The notes under the pieces are model-generated. The model was not told the origin of the DNA, did not search any database, and saw only the letters and a list, made by a program, of their open reading frames with translations. Of a DNA stretch of 64,000 bases, positions 8,794-16,433 are shown piece after piece. Position 1 is the first letter of the stretch; each line of letters opens with the position of its first letter. Origin of the DNA: Erwinia sp. 198 (GTDB taxonomy: Bacteria > Pseudomonadota > Gammaproteobacteria > Enterobacterales > Enterobacteriaceae); contig NZ_RHUM01000014.1 of NCBI RefSeq assembly GCF_003937915.1, forward strand, positions 77,803 to 141,802. The letters run 5' to 3'. A program made the translations under genes and the position numbers.

Positions 8794-10062
8794 TTACTGC
8801 ACGGTTTTTACCGGCCGATCGGGCTTTTTATCGTTGCCGGGGAGATAAGGGCTCCACGGCTGCGCGCGCACCGGCTTGTCGGTTTGCCACACCACGTTAA
8901 ACTGGCCGTTCTCTTCAATCTCGCCAATCATTACCGGCTTGTGCAGGTGATGGTTGGTGGCATCCATGGTCAGCGTAAAGCCGTCCGGCGCGTTAAGGGT
9001 CTGGCCCGCCATCGCTTCACGCACCTTATCCACATCGGTGGTTCCCGCTTTCTCGACCGCCTGTGCCCACATATGAATACCTACATAGGTGGCCTCCATC
9101 GGATCGTTGGTGACGGCGGTCGCGGCGTTCGGCAGGTTGTGCGCTTTGGCGTAAGCGCGATAGTCCGCAACAAACTTTTTATTGGCCGGATTGTCCACCG
9201 ACTGGAAGTAGTTCCAGGCGGCCAGGTTGCCGACCAGCGGTTTGGTATCAATGCCGCGCAGCTCCTCTTCGCCGACCGAGAACGCCACTACCGGCACATC
9301 GGTGGCTTTAATACCCTGATTGGCCAGCTCTTTATAGAAAGGCACGTTGGAGTCGCCGTTGATAGTGGAGATCACCGCCGTTTTTCCGCCCGCAGAGAAC
9401 TTTTTAATGTTGGCGACGATGGTCTGATAATCGCTGTAGCCAAACGGCGTATAGACTTCCTCAATATCGCTGTCCTTCACGCCCTTGACGTGCAGGAAAG
9501 CGCGCAGGATTTTATTGGTGGTGCGGGGATAGACATAGTCGGTGCCGAGCAGGAAAAAGCGCTTCGCGCCGCCGCCGTCTTCGCTCATCAAATAGTCCAC
9601 CGCCGGGATCGCCTGTTGGTTCGGCGCCGCACCGGTATAGAAGACGTTTGGCGATATCTCTTCACCCTCGTACTGCACCGGATAGAACAGCAGGCCGTTC
9701 AGCTCTTCAAATACGGGCAGCACCGACTTGCGGGAAACGGAGGTCCAACAGCCGAAGACCACGGCCGCTTTGTCCTGCGTGAGCAGCTGGCGCGCTTTTT
9801 CGGCAAACAGCGGCCAGTTGGACGCCGGATCGACCACTACCGGCTGAAGCTTTTTACCCAGCACGCCGCCGCTGGCGTTGATTTCGTCGATGGTCATCAG
9901 CGCCACGTCCTTCAGCGGCGTTTCGGAAATCGCCATGGTGCCGGACAGCGACGAGAGGATGCCGACCTTGATCGTCTCCGCCGCGTGCGCGCTCCATGCC
10001 GCGCCCATCGCAATGACCGAAGCCGAAAGCGCAAAAGCTTTTAATAACGAACGTCTTTTCAT
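8794..10062 (-). CDS. urtA: Urea ABC transporter periplasmic binding protein UrtA
   Basis: A 422-aa periplasmic substrate-binding protein. Residues 1-28 are a signal peptide (M-K-R-R-S-L-L-K start, cleavage near A-H-A-A). The mature start E-T-I-K-V-G-I-L-S-S-L-S-G-T-M-A is the family hallmark of UrtA/FmdD-type receptors of the Peripla_BP_5 class. It also has V-F-G-C-W-T-S-V-S-R-K and F-Y-P-V-Q-Y-E-G-E-E. FmdD (short-chain amides) is a close relative, but the linked urea carboxylase and allophanate hydrolase favour urea. It lies 10 bases after the regulator gene. Confidence 0.93.
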   Translation of the reverse strand: MKRRSLLKAFALSASVIAMGAAWSAHAAETIKVGILSSLSGTMAISETPLKDVALMTIDEINASGGVLGKKLQPVVVDPASNWPLFAEKARQLLTQDKAAVVFGCWTSVSRKSVLPVFEELNGLLFYPVQYEGEEISPNVFYTGAAPNQQAIPAVDYLMSEDGGGAKRFFLLGTDYVYPRTTNKILRAFLHVKGVKDSDIEEVYTPFGYSDYQTIVANIKKFSAGGKTAVISTINGDSNVPFYKELANQGIKATDVPVVAFSVGEEELRGIDTKPLVGNLAAWNYFQSVDNPANKKFVADYRAYAKAHNLPNAATAVTNDPMEATYVGIHMWAQAVEKAGTTDVDKVREAMAGQTLNAPDGFTLTMDATNHHLHKPVMIGEIEENGQFNVVWQTDKPVRAQPWSPYLPGNDKKPDRPVKTVQ

Positions 10063-10072
10063 CCGGTGAACC

Positions 10073-10771
10073 TCAAGAGTTAAGTGGATCGGGTAAAGTT
10101 CTGGCCTGCTGCAACCGGTGCAGCGTTATTTTTCTGACTTCGGCCTTGCTGACGGCAATATGCGCCGTCAGGATGTGCCGGGCCGCTTCGCTTTGCTGCT
10201 GGAGCACCGCCAGCAAAATCCGTGCGTGTTCCTGGTAAGTCGCGGCGATCCTGTCCTCTCGGGTAAAATCGAGGCGGCGGATAATGCGAATTTTCTCGGT
10301 GAGTTCGGCGTGGATGGCGGCCATCTCGTGATTGCCCGCCGCCGCCACTATCGCCATATGAAACGCTTCGTCATGCAGCGAGACCGCTTTGCCGTCGGCC
10401 AGCGGCGACGCCTCCAGCCAGAAGCGCCGTAGCGCGTTTAGCCGCTCGCCGGTCTGCGCCAGCGGCATCGCACACAGGCGCTTAACGGCTTCGCACTCCA
10501 GCACGATGCGCAGATCGTACAGCTCTTCAAAACGGGTGAAGTCGAACTCGCATACCTGCCAGCCGCTGCGGAATTCGACCTCGACATAGCCTTCGCGCGC
10601 CAGCCGAAACAGCGCCTGACGCACCGGCGTACGGCTCACCGCCATCCGTCCGGCGATCTCGTTTTCGCTGAAGCGATCGCCGGGCATCAGGCGGAAATCG
10701 AAAATATCGTTTTTCAGCGTCTGATAGATTTTGTCCGCCAGCGGCAGGGGACGAGGCTTTGATGTCTGCAT
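10073..10771 (-). CDS. GntR-family (FCD) transcriptional regulator of urea utilisation
   Basis: About 232 aa. N-terminal winged helix-turn-helix (~10-75) with E-N-E-I-A-G-R-M-A-V-S-R-T-P-V-R-Q-A, followed by an FCD ligand domain with D-L-R-I-V-L-E-C-E-A and metal-ligand-like H-D-E-A-F-H and H-A-R histidines. FCD members usually bind small acids or metals and repress or activate adjacent operons. ATG 10771 is chosen because it lies 11 bases after the urea carboxylase stop; ATG 10795 would overlap that gene. Sitting inside the operon, it probably controls it through the palindrome at 16194-16219. The ligand (urea, allophanate or another) is unknown. Confidence 0.88.
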   Translation of the reverse strand: MQTSKPRPLPLADKIYQTLKNDIFDFRLMPGDRFSENEIAGRMAVSRTPVRQALFRLAREGYVEVEFRSGWQVCEFDFTRFEELYDLRIVLECEAVKRLCAMPLAQTGERLNALRRFWLEASPLADGKAVSLHDEAFHMAIVAAAGNHEMAAIHAELTEKIRIIRRLDFTREDRIAATYQEHARILLAVLQQQSEAARHILTAHIAVSKAEVRKITLHRLQQARTLPDPLNS

Positions 10772-10782
10772 CGCGCCGCGCC

Positions 10783-13700
10783 TTATTCCAGCCACAGCAG
10801 CGCGTCGCCCGGTCTGACTGGTCGACCCGGCTGGCAGACGATACGCCTGACGCGGCCCGCCTGCGGCGCGTTGACGGACAGCTCCATTTTCATCGCTTCC
10901 ACCACGATCAGCGGCTGGCCAACCGCCACTTCGTCACCCGGCCGCACCAGCACTTTCCAGATATTGCCGCTGAGATCGGCGCTGATCGGCAGGCCATCTT
11001 CCTCTTCCTGCGGCAGCAGCGTCTCCTCGCTGGTCAGCGGCGCGCCTTCTTCTTCCTGCGCCCACAGCGCGACCTCGGTTTCGAAGGCGCTGGCCTGGCG
11101 CTGGCGGAAACCGGCGATATCGGCAGCGTGTTCCTGCAAAAAGCGCGTGTGCTCGGCGAAGTCGAAGAAGGTGTCCTCCATGGCGATGCGGCCCCGGCCC
11201 TCGCGGAAGTCTTCCCGCAGCCTGTCCAGCTCCGTCTCGCTGACCGGATAGAAACGCACCTGGTCGAAGAAGCGCAGCAGCCAGGGTTCGTTCGCCGCGA
11301 ACTGGTCGTTTTTCAGGAACCTGTTCCAGATCGGCAGCGTGCGGCCCACCAGCTGATAGCCGCCGGGGGAGTCCATGCCGTAGATGCACATATACATGCC
11401 GCCGATGCCGACGGTGCCTTCGGCGGTAAAAGTGCGGGCCGGGTTATATTTGGAGCTGAGCAGGCGATGACGCGGATCCACCGGTATGGCGCAGGGTGCG
11501 CCCAGATAGACATCGCCCAGTCCCAGGATCAGGTAGCTGGCGTCGAACAGCGTCTGGCGCACCGCCTCGCGTGTCGGCAGCCCGTTGATACGCTGAATAA
11601 AATCAACGTTGTTGGGCAGCCATGGCGCGCTGGCGCGCACCGTTTCTTTGTAGCGCTCGACGGCGCCCAGGGTGGCGCTGTCCTCAAAGGCCATCGGCAG
11701 GTGCACAATGCGGGAAGGCACCCGCAGCCGGCTGACGTCGCCCAGCTCTTTCTCCACGCGCAGCAGCAGCGCCAGCAGCTGTTTCTGGCTGAGGATGCGG
11801 CTGTCGTAGCGGATTTGCAGCGAGCGCACGCCTGGCGACAGCTCCTCCATGCCCGGCTGGCCGGTTTCGCGCAGGGCAATCATCAGCAGATGAACGCGCA
11901 GGCGCAGCGCCAGATCCAACACGTTATCGCCATATTCCAGCAGAATATAGTTATCGCCCGCCTGCCGATAAACGGCGGCTGGCGTGCTGGCTGTCGCCGC
12001 AAGCGCGGCCAGGATAGTGGCCGACCCGTACGCGGTTTCCGCCAGCGACGGCATGGCAAAGGCGGGCGCGGTGACGTTATGCAGCGTGCTGATGCGCGCC
12101 TCCTGCGCTTTTTCCAGCGCCTGCGCCTCGTCAAAACTAATCGGATGGAAACGGATGCGGTCGCCCGGCTTGACCTGACCAACTTTCCATAGCTCCGCTT
12201 TGGCGATGGTCACCGGACAGACGAAGCCGCCGAGGCTTGGCCCGTCTCGCGTCAGGATCACCGGAAAGTCGCCGGTAAAATTCACCGCGCCGATAGCGTA
12301 TTCGCAGTCGTGCACGTTAGAAGGATGCAGGCCCGCTTCGCCGCCGTTGGGGCGCGCCCAGTCCGGTTTTGGCCCAGCCAGCCGCACGCCAAGTCGGTTG
12401 GAGTTGTAGTGAACCTGCCACGACTGCGCGAAGAACTCATCAATGGATCGCCGGGTAAAAAAGTCCGGCGCACCGTGCGGGCCATAGAGCACGCCGATGC
12501 GCCATTCGTCGCCGTAGGTGGGGATCAGCGCGGCGTCGACGGCCTGCGGCTCGCCGACCGGCGCTGGCGTGGTACAGGCGGCAAGCTGCGGCTGCGAAAC
12601 GGGTAGCATATCGGCCACGCGCAGCGTGCGTCCGGCATGGCCGCCAAACTGGCCAAGAGCAAAGGTCGAACGGCTGCCAAGATACTCGGGCACGTCAAAA
12701 CCATTGCGTACCGCCAGGTAGGTGCGGCAGCCCGTGCGTGCGCGGCCCAGCGTCAGCGTCTGTCCGGCTTTGACCGCCACCGGCTGCCAGTAGACGACCG
12801 GCGCAGCGTCCAGCGTCGCCGGGCAATCCGCGCCGGTTAAGGCGATCACGGCGTCGGTGTGGAAGCGCAGCGTCGGGCCTTGCAGAGTAAACTCCAGGCC
12901 CGCCGCTTCTTCCGCGTTGCCAACGATGCGGTTCGCCAGCCGAAAAGCGAAATCGTCCATTGGGCCGGAGGGCGGCACGCCGATATCCCAGTAGCCGGGA
13001 CGGCCTGGATAATCCTGAATGCTGCTCCATGTGCCGGGCTGGAGCACTTCAATGACGTGGGCGACAGGCGTAAAGCTGTCCAGCTGGCGCGTCCACACCT
13101 GACCGCTGCAAAACTCATCGGTGGCGATAACCTGACGCAGATAGTCAAGATTGGTGGCGATGCCGTGCAGCCGTGTTTCATTCAGCGCCTCGCGCATTTT
13201 CGCCAGCGCCGCGTCGCGGTTTTCCGCGTGAACGATCAGCTTGGCGATCATCGGATCGTAAAAGGCCGGGACTTCTGAACCCGTCGTCACGCCGCTGTCC
13301 ACGCGTATCCCTTCCGGGAAGCAGACGTCGGTCAGCACGCCAGGGCTGGGCTGAAAATGTTTCACCGGATCTTCAGCGTAGAGGCGGACTTCTATCGCTG
13401 CGCCCTGCGGGGCCTGCGCCATACGCGCCCAGTCCGGCTCCACGCCCGCCGCCACCTGCAGCATGCACTCGACCAGATCCAGCCCGGTCACGCATTCGGT
13501 GACCGGATGCTCGACCTGTAAACGGGTATTCACTTCCAGAAAGAAGAATTCGTCGCGCTGCGCGTCGTAGATATATTCCACCGTGCCCGCGCTGCGATAG
13601 TTGACGCGCTCGCCCAGCCTGACGGCCGATTCCAGCAGGGCGCGGCGCGTTGCCTCCGGCAAATTAGGCGCGGGCGTCTCTTCCACCACTTTCTGATTGC

Positions 13701-14397
13701 GGCGCTGTAGCGAGCAGTCGCGTTCGCCCAGGGCGACCACTTTGCCTTTGCCGTCGCCAAAAATCTGTACTTCCACGTGGCGCGCACGATCGATGCAGCG
13801 TTCCAGAAAGACGCCCGCGTCGCTGAAGAACTGCTCGCCCAGGCGACGGACGCTTTCCCAGGCGCCGCGCAGCGCCTGTGCGTCGCCGCAGCGGGTTAAG
13901 CCGATGCCGCCGCCGCCCGCGGTGCTTTTCAGCATCACCGGATAACCGATGATATCTGCGGCGGTTAAGGCTTCCGCCAGCGAGTTAAGCAGCGGCGTGC
14001 CCGGCGTCATCGGCACGCCAGCCTCGGCGGCCAGTTCACGGGCGCGGTGCTTGAGGCCAAATTCGCCGATTTGCTGCGCCGTCGGGCCGACGAAAACGAT
14101 GTTCGCTGCTTCACAGGCCGCTGCAAACGGCAGGCTTTCGGAAAGAAAACCGTAGCCAGGCCAGATCGCCTGCGCCCCGCTCTGCTGTGCCGCTGCCAGG
14201 ATCCTGTCGATACGCAGATAGCTGTCGGCGGCTTTTTCACCGCCCAGCGCGATGGCGATATCCGCCTCTTTGACGTGCTGCGCGTTTTTATCCGCGTCGG
14301 AATAGACCGCCACGCCGGTAATGCCCAGCTTTTTCAACGTGCGCAGGGCGCGGCAGGCGATTTCGCCCCGGTTGGCGACAAGAACGGTATTAAACAT
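10783..14397 (-). CDS. uca: Biotin-dependent urea carboxylase
   Basis: A 1204-aa enzyme that makes allophanate from urea, bicarbonate and ATP. Biotin carboxylase domain ~1-450 (V-L-V-A-N-R-G-E-I-A start, G-G-G-G-I-G ATP loop, E-V-N-T-R-L-Q-V-E-H). Carboxyltransferase ~460-1090, made of a KipA-like half (P-G-T-W-S-S-I-Q-D-Y-P-G-R) and a KipI-like half (Y-I-L-L-E-Y-G-D). The C-terminal carrier has V-E-A-M-K-M-E with biotinyl lysine K1170. The length and domain order are those of stand-alone bacterial urea carboxylases. Its ATG overlaps the atzF end by eight bases. Related guanidine carboxylases travel with two small carboxylase-associated genes and a guanidine riboswitch; neither is seen here, so urea is favoured. 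Confidence 0.93.
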   Translation of the reverse strand: MFNTVLVANRGEIACRALRTLKKLGITGVAVYSDADKNAQHVKEADIAIALGGEKAADSYLRIDRILAAAQQSGAQAIWPGYGFLSESLPFAAACEAANIVFVGPTAQQIGEFGLKHRARELAAEAGVPMTPGTPLLNSLAEALTAADIIGYPVMLKSTAGGGGIGLTRCGDAQALRGAWESVRRLGEQFFSDAGVFLERCIDRARHVEVQIFGDGKGKVVALGERDCSLQRRNQKVVEETPAPNLPEATRRALLESAVRLGERVNYRSAGTVEYIYDAQRDEFFFLEVNTRLQVEHPVTECVTGLDLVECMLQVAAGVEPDWARMAQAPQGAAIEVRLYAEDPVKHFQPSPGVLTDVCFPEGIRVDSGVTTGSEVPAFYDPMIAKLIVHAENRDAALAKMREALNETRLHGIATNLDYLRQVIATDEFCSGQVWTRQLDSFTPVAHVIEVLQPGTWSSIQDYPGRPGYWDIGVPPSGPMDDFAFRLANRIVGNAEEAAGLEFTLQGPTLRFHTDAVIALTGADCPATLDAAPVVYWQPVAVKAGQTLTLGRARTGCRTYLAVRNGFDVPEYLGSRSTFALGQFGGHAGRTLRVADMLPVSQPQLAACTTPAPVGEPQAVDAALIPTYGDEWRIGVLYGPHGAPDFFTRRSIDEFFAQSWQVHYNSNRLGVRLAGPKPDWARPNGGEAGLHPSNVHDCEYAIGAVNFTGDFPVILTRDGPSLGGFVCPVTIAKAELWKVGQVKPGDRIRFHPISFDEAQALEKAQEARISTLHNVTAPAFAMPSLAETAYGSATILAALAATASTPAAVYRQAGDNYILLEYGDNVLDLALRLRVHLLMIALRETGQPGMEELSPGVRSLQIRYDSRILSQKQLLALLLRVEKELGDVSRLRVPSRIVHLPMAFEDSATLGAVERYKETVRASAPWLPNNVDFIQRINGLPTREAVRQTLFDASYLILGLGDVYLGAPCAIPVDPRHRLLSSKYNPARTFTAEGTVGIGGMYMCIYGMDSPGGYQLVGRTLPIWNRFLKNDQFAANEPWLLRFFDQVRFYPVSETELDRLREDFREGRGRIAMEDTFFDFAEHTRFLQEHAADIAGFRQRQASAFETEVALWAQEEEGAPLTSEETLLPQEEEDGLPISADLSGNIWKVLVRPGDEVAVGQPLIVVEAMKMELSVNAPQAGRVRRIVCQPGRPVRPGDALLWLE

Positions 14398-16186
14398 GGG
14401 AGGCCTCCTTGCGCGCCAGCCAGTTGCGCCAGCCGCCAAACTCGGTGATGTCCCGGGCGTCGGCCAGCGCCGCCGGTTCGCAGATAAAGCCTTTTACCTG
14501 ACGACCATCCTCCAGCGTCAGCGTGCCGATGCCGAGCGGCGCGGGGATTTCCGCTACGAATTCGCCAAAGCGCGCCAGCGGAATATCCCACAGCTCGACG
14601 GTAATGGCTTTGCCGCTGGTCGCTTTCGCCAGGCCCGGCTTGGGCGGCTGAGTGTTAGCCAGCGCATAAAGACGATAGGCGTCGGCGGTGCGGGTTTCTT
14701 CCACCAGCACCGCATGGCGGCGTGTCAGCTGATGGTTCAGCGGCATCCCGCTCAGGTGCGCGCCAACGACCGCGACGCGAACATGGTGTGGGGAAGTGGG
14801 CAAGGCGGACGGCGCGGCGCAGGCTTTTCCGGTCGCGCCGAGGTCGAGCGCCAGACTCTGCTGCCAGCGCTGACCAAAGGTCGCCAGCGCGCGATCGTGC
14901 CACGCGGGCGCAATCAACGTGATCCCGGCGGGCAGGCCGTCCTCACGGAATGGCGCAGGCAGAGCGAGCGCCGAGAGGTCGGCCAGATTAGTAAAGTTGG
15001 TATAGGTGCCGAACTGCGAGTTAAAGCGCACCGGCTCCTGTCGCATCTCTTCCAGCGTGTGGATAGTCGGCGACGTCGGCACCGCCAGCGCGTCAAACTG
15101 GGCGAGCGTTTGCTGGATCTGACGGCTCAGCTCCGCGCGCAGGTATTCCGCCCGATAGGCGTCAACCGCGCTGTAGTGCTCGCCGCTGGCGATAATGCCA
15201 TGCACGGTCGCATCCATCAGTTCAGGATGGTGCAGCAGGTCGCCGACGGCTGCGGTACGTTCAGCTACCCATGGGCCCGAGTAAAGCTGTTCGGCCAGCT
15301 GGTGAAACGGGGCAAAATCGACAGGATGCAGCGTGGCACCGCTCGCCTGCAGCGCGGCCAGCGCTTTTTCCCAGGCGGCTTCGGCCTGCGCATCGTCAAA
15401 AAAAGTGGGATGAGAAGGAACAGCCAGGCGCGGCGCATCAGGCAGCGCGGCGGGCGCGAGCGCCGGATTGTCGCGTGAATAGGCGTCGCTGGCGTCATAG
15501 CCGCCCGCACAGGTCGCTACCAGGAAAGCATCCTCCACCGTCAGCGCAAACACGGAAAGCGTATCGTTCAGGCGGCAGGCTGGCAGTACGCCGGTAGCCG
15601 ACAGCCAGCCTTTGGTCGGCTTCAGGCCGACGATATTGTTAAAGCCGGCCGGAACGCGCCCTGAGCCAGCGGTATCGGTGCCCAGCGCGAAGCAGACCAG
15701 TCCACGCGCCGTCACGGAAGCCGAACCGGAGCTGGAGCCGCCGCTGACGTAATCTGCATTAAAGCTGTTTTTCACCGCGCCATAGGGCGATCGCGTACCG
15801 ACCAGGCCGGTAGCGAACTGATCGAGATTGGTTTTGCCGATAACCACGGCACCCGCCGCCTTCAGCCTGGCGAGAGCAACAGCATCGCATGCGGCTTCGT
15901 GAGCGAATGCGGGACAGGCAGCGGTGGTCGGCCAGCCCGCCACGTCGATATTGTCTTTCACCGCGAAAGGCACACCGAACAGCGGCAGCGACTGCGGATC
16001 CTTTTGCCAGGCCGCCAGCAGCGGTTCCGTCTGCGCCCGAAGCTGAGAAGGGGTGGCGAGATAAAGCCAGGCGTTATCTTCCAGGCTCAGCTCCGCCAGT
16101 AAAGAGGAAAGGGTAACGAAGAGATCCTGCGGCTGCTGCTGATGGTAACGCCGCCAGTCATTCAGGGTAAAACCGGTGAAAGCCAT
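14390..16186 (-). CDS. atzF: Allophanate hydrolase
   Basis: A 598-aa amidase-signature enzyme that splits allophanate into two ammonia and two CO2, the second step of the ATP-dependent urea route. The catalytic triad is visible: K77 (V-K-D-N), S151 in G-G-S-S-S-G-S-A and nucleophile S175 in D-T-A-G-S-G-R. The spacings of 74 and 24 residues equal those recalled for AtzF. The C-terminal ~120 residues (from H-V-R-V-A-V-V-G-A-H) form the small extra domain of full-length allophanate hydrolases. It is the first gene of the operon; its start lies eight bases inside the palindromic operator region. Confidence 0.94.
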   Translation of the reverse strand: MAFTGFTLNDWRRYHQQQPQDLFVTLSSLLAELSLEDNAWLYLATPSQLRAQTEPLLAAWQKDPQSLPLFGVPFAVKDNIDVAGWPTTAACPAFAHEAACDAVALARLKAAGAVVIGKTNLDQFATGLVGTRSPYGAVKNSFNADYVSGGSSSGSASVTARGLVCFALGTDTAGSGRVPAGFNNIVGLKPTKGWLSATGVLPACRLNDTLSVFALTVEDAFLVATCAGGYDASDAYSRDNPALAPAALPDAPRLAVPSHPTFFDDAQAEAAWEKALAALQASGATLHPVDFAPFHQLAEQLYSGPWVAERTAAVGDLLHHPELMDATVHGIIASGEHYSAVDAYRAEYLRAELSRQIQQTLAQFDALAVPTSPTIHTLEEMRQEPVRFNSQFGTYTNFTNLADLSALALPAPFREDGLPAGITLIAPAWHDRALATFGQRWQQSLALDLGATGKACAAPSALPTSPHHVRVAVVGAHLSGMPLNHQLTRRHAVLVEETRTADAYRLYALANTQPPKPGLAKATSGKAITVELWDIPLARFGEFVAEIPAPLGIGTLTLEDGRQVKGFICEPAALADARDITEFGGWRNWLARKEASHV

Positions 16187-16193
16187 AGGTTGA

Positions 16194-16219
16194 ATTCCAT
16201 CTGGTATACAAGATGGAAT
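16194..16219. promoter_or_regulatory. Perfect palindrome, candidate operator of the GntR/FCD regulator
   Basis: The arms ATTCCATCT (16194-16202) and AGATGGAAT (16211-16219) are exact reverse complements. The centre, TGGTATACAA (16202-16211), resembles FCD-type GntR operators (TTGTATACAA-like). It ends eight bases upstream of the atzF start (ATG 16186), where a bound protein would block the promoter or ribosome access. It is the only such palindrome I noticed near the operon. Assignment to the regulator at 10073-10771 is inference. Confidence 0.7.
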
Positions 16220-16433
16220 AAGCAGAGCAAAAGCCGTGCCATAGAAATAATCTTTTTATTATTAGTGGATTAAATAAAAATCGCAGGCAGGGGTGCACAT
16301 TATTCGGGCAGCGGTGAACAAAAAAGGGGCGATTAGAAAGTGGCGCCGGGCAGTTTTGCGCAGGCGTCCGGAACCCGGCGCCGTCGCGCACGGCACCCAG
16401 GCGTTGTAAATCTTGCGGGCAGGTCGTGCGCGA

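Noticed and set aside
8737..10044. 435-codon rightward open frame opposite urtA
   Set aside because: urtA is complete on the other strand with a signal peptide and family motifs; the opposite frame has none.
10759..12192. 477-codon rightward open frame opposite urea carboxylase
   Set aside because: It mirrors the third-position GC bias of the real gene; no motif or start signal.
10783..14397. Guanidine carboxylase instead of urea carboxylase
   Set aside because: The two carboxylase-associated genes and a guanidine riboswitch expected beside guanidine carboxylases are not seen, and a Urt transporter is. A decisive check is the substrate-site residue in the carboxyltransferase domain, which I could not align.
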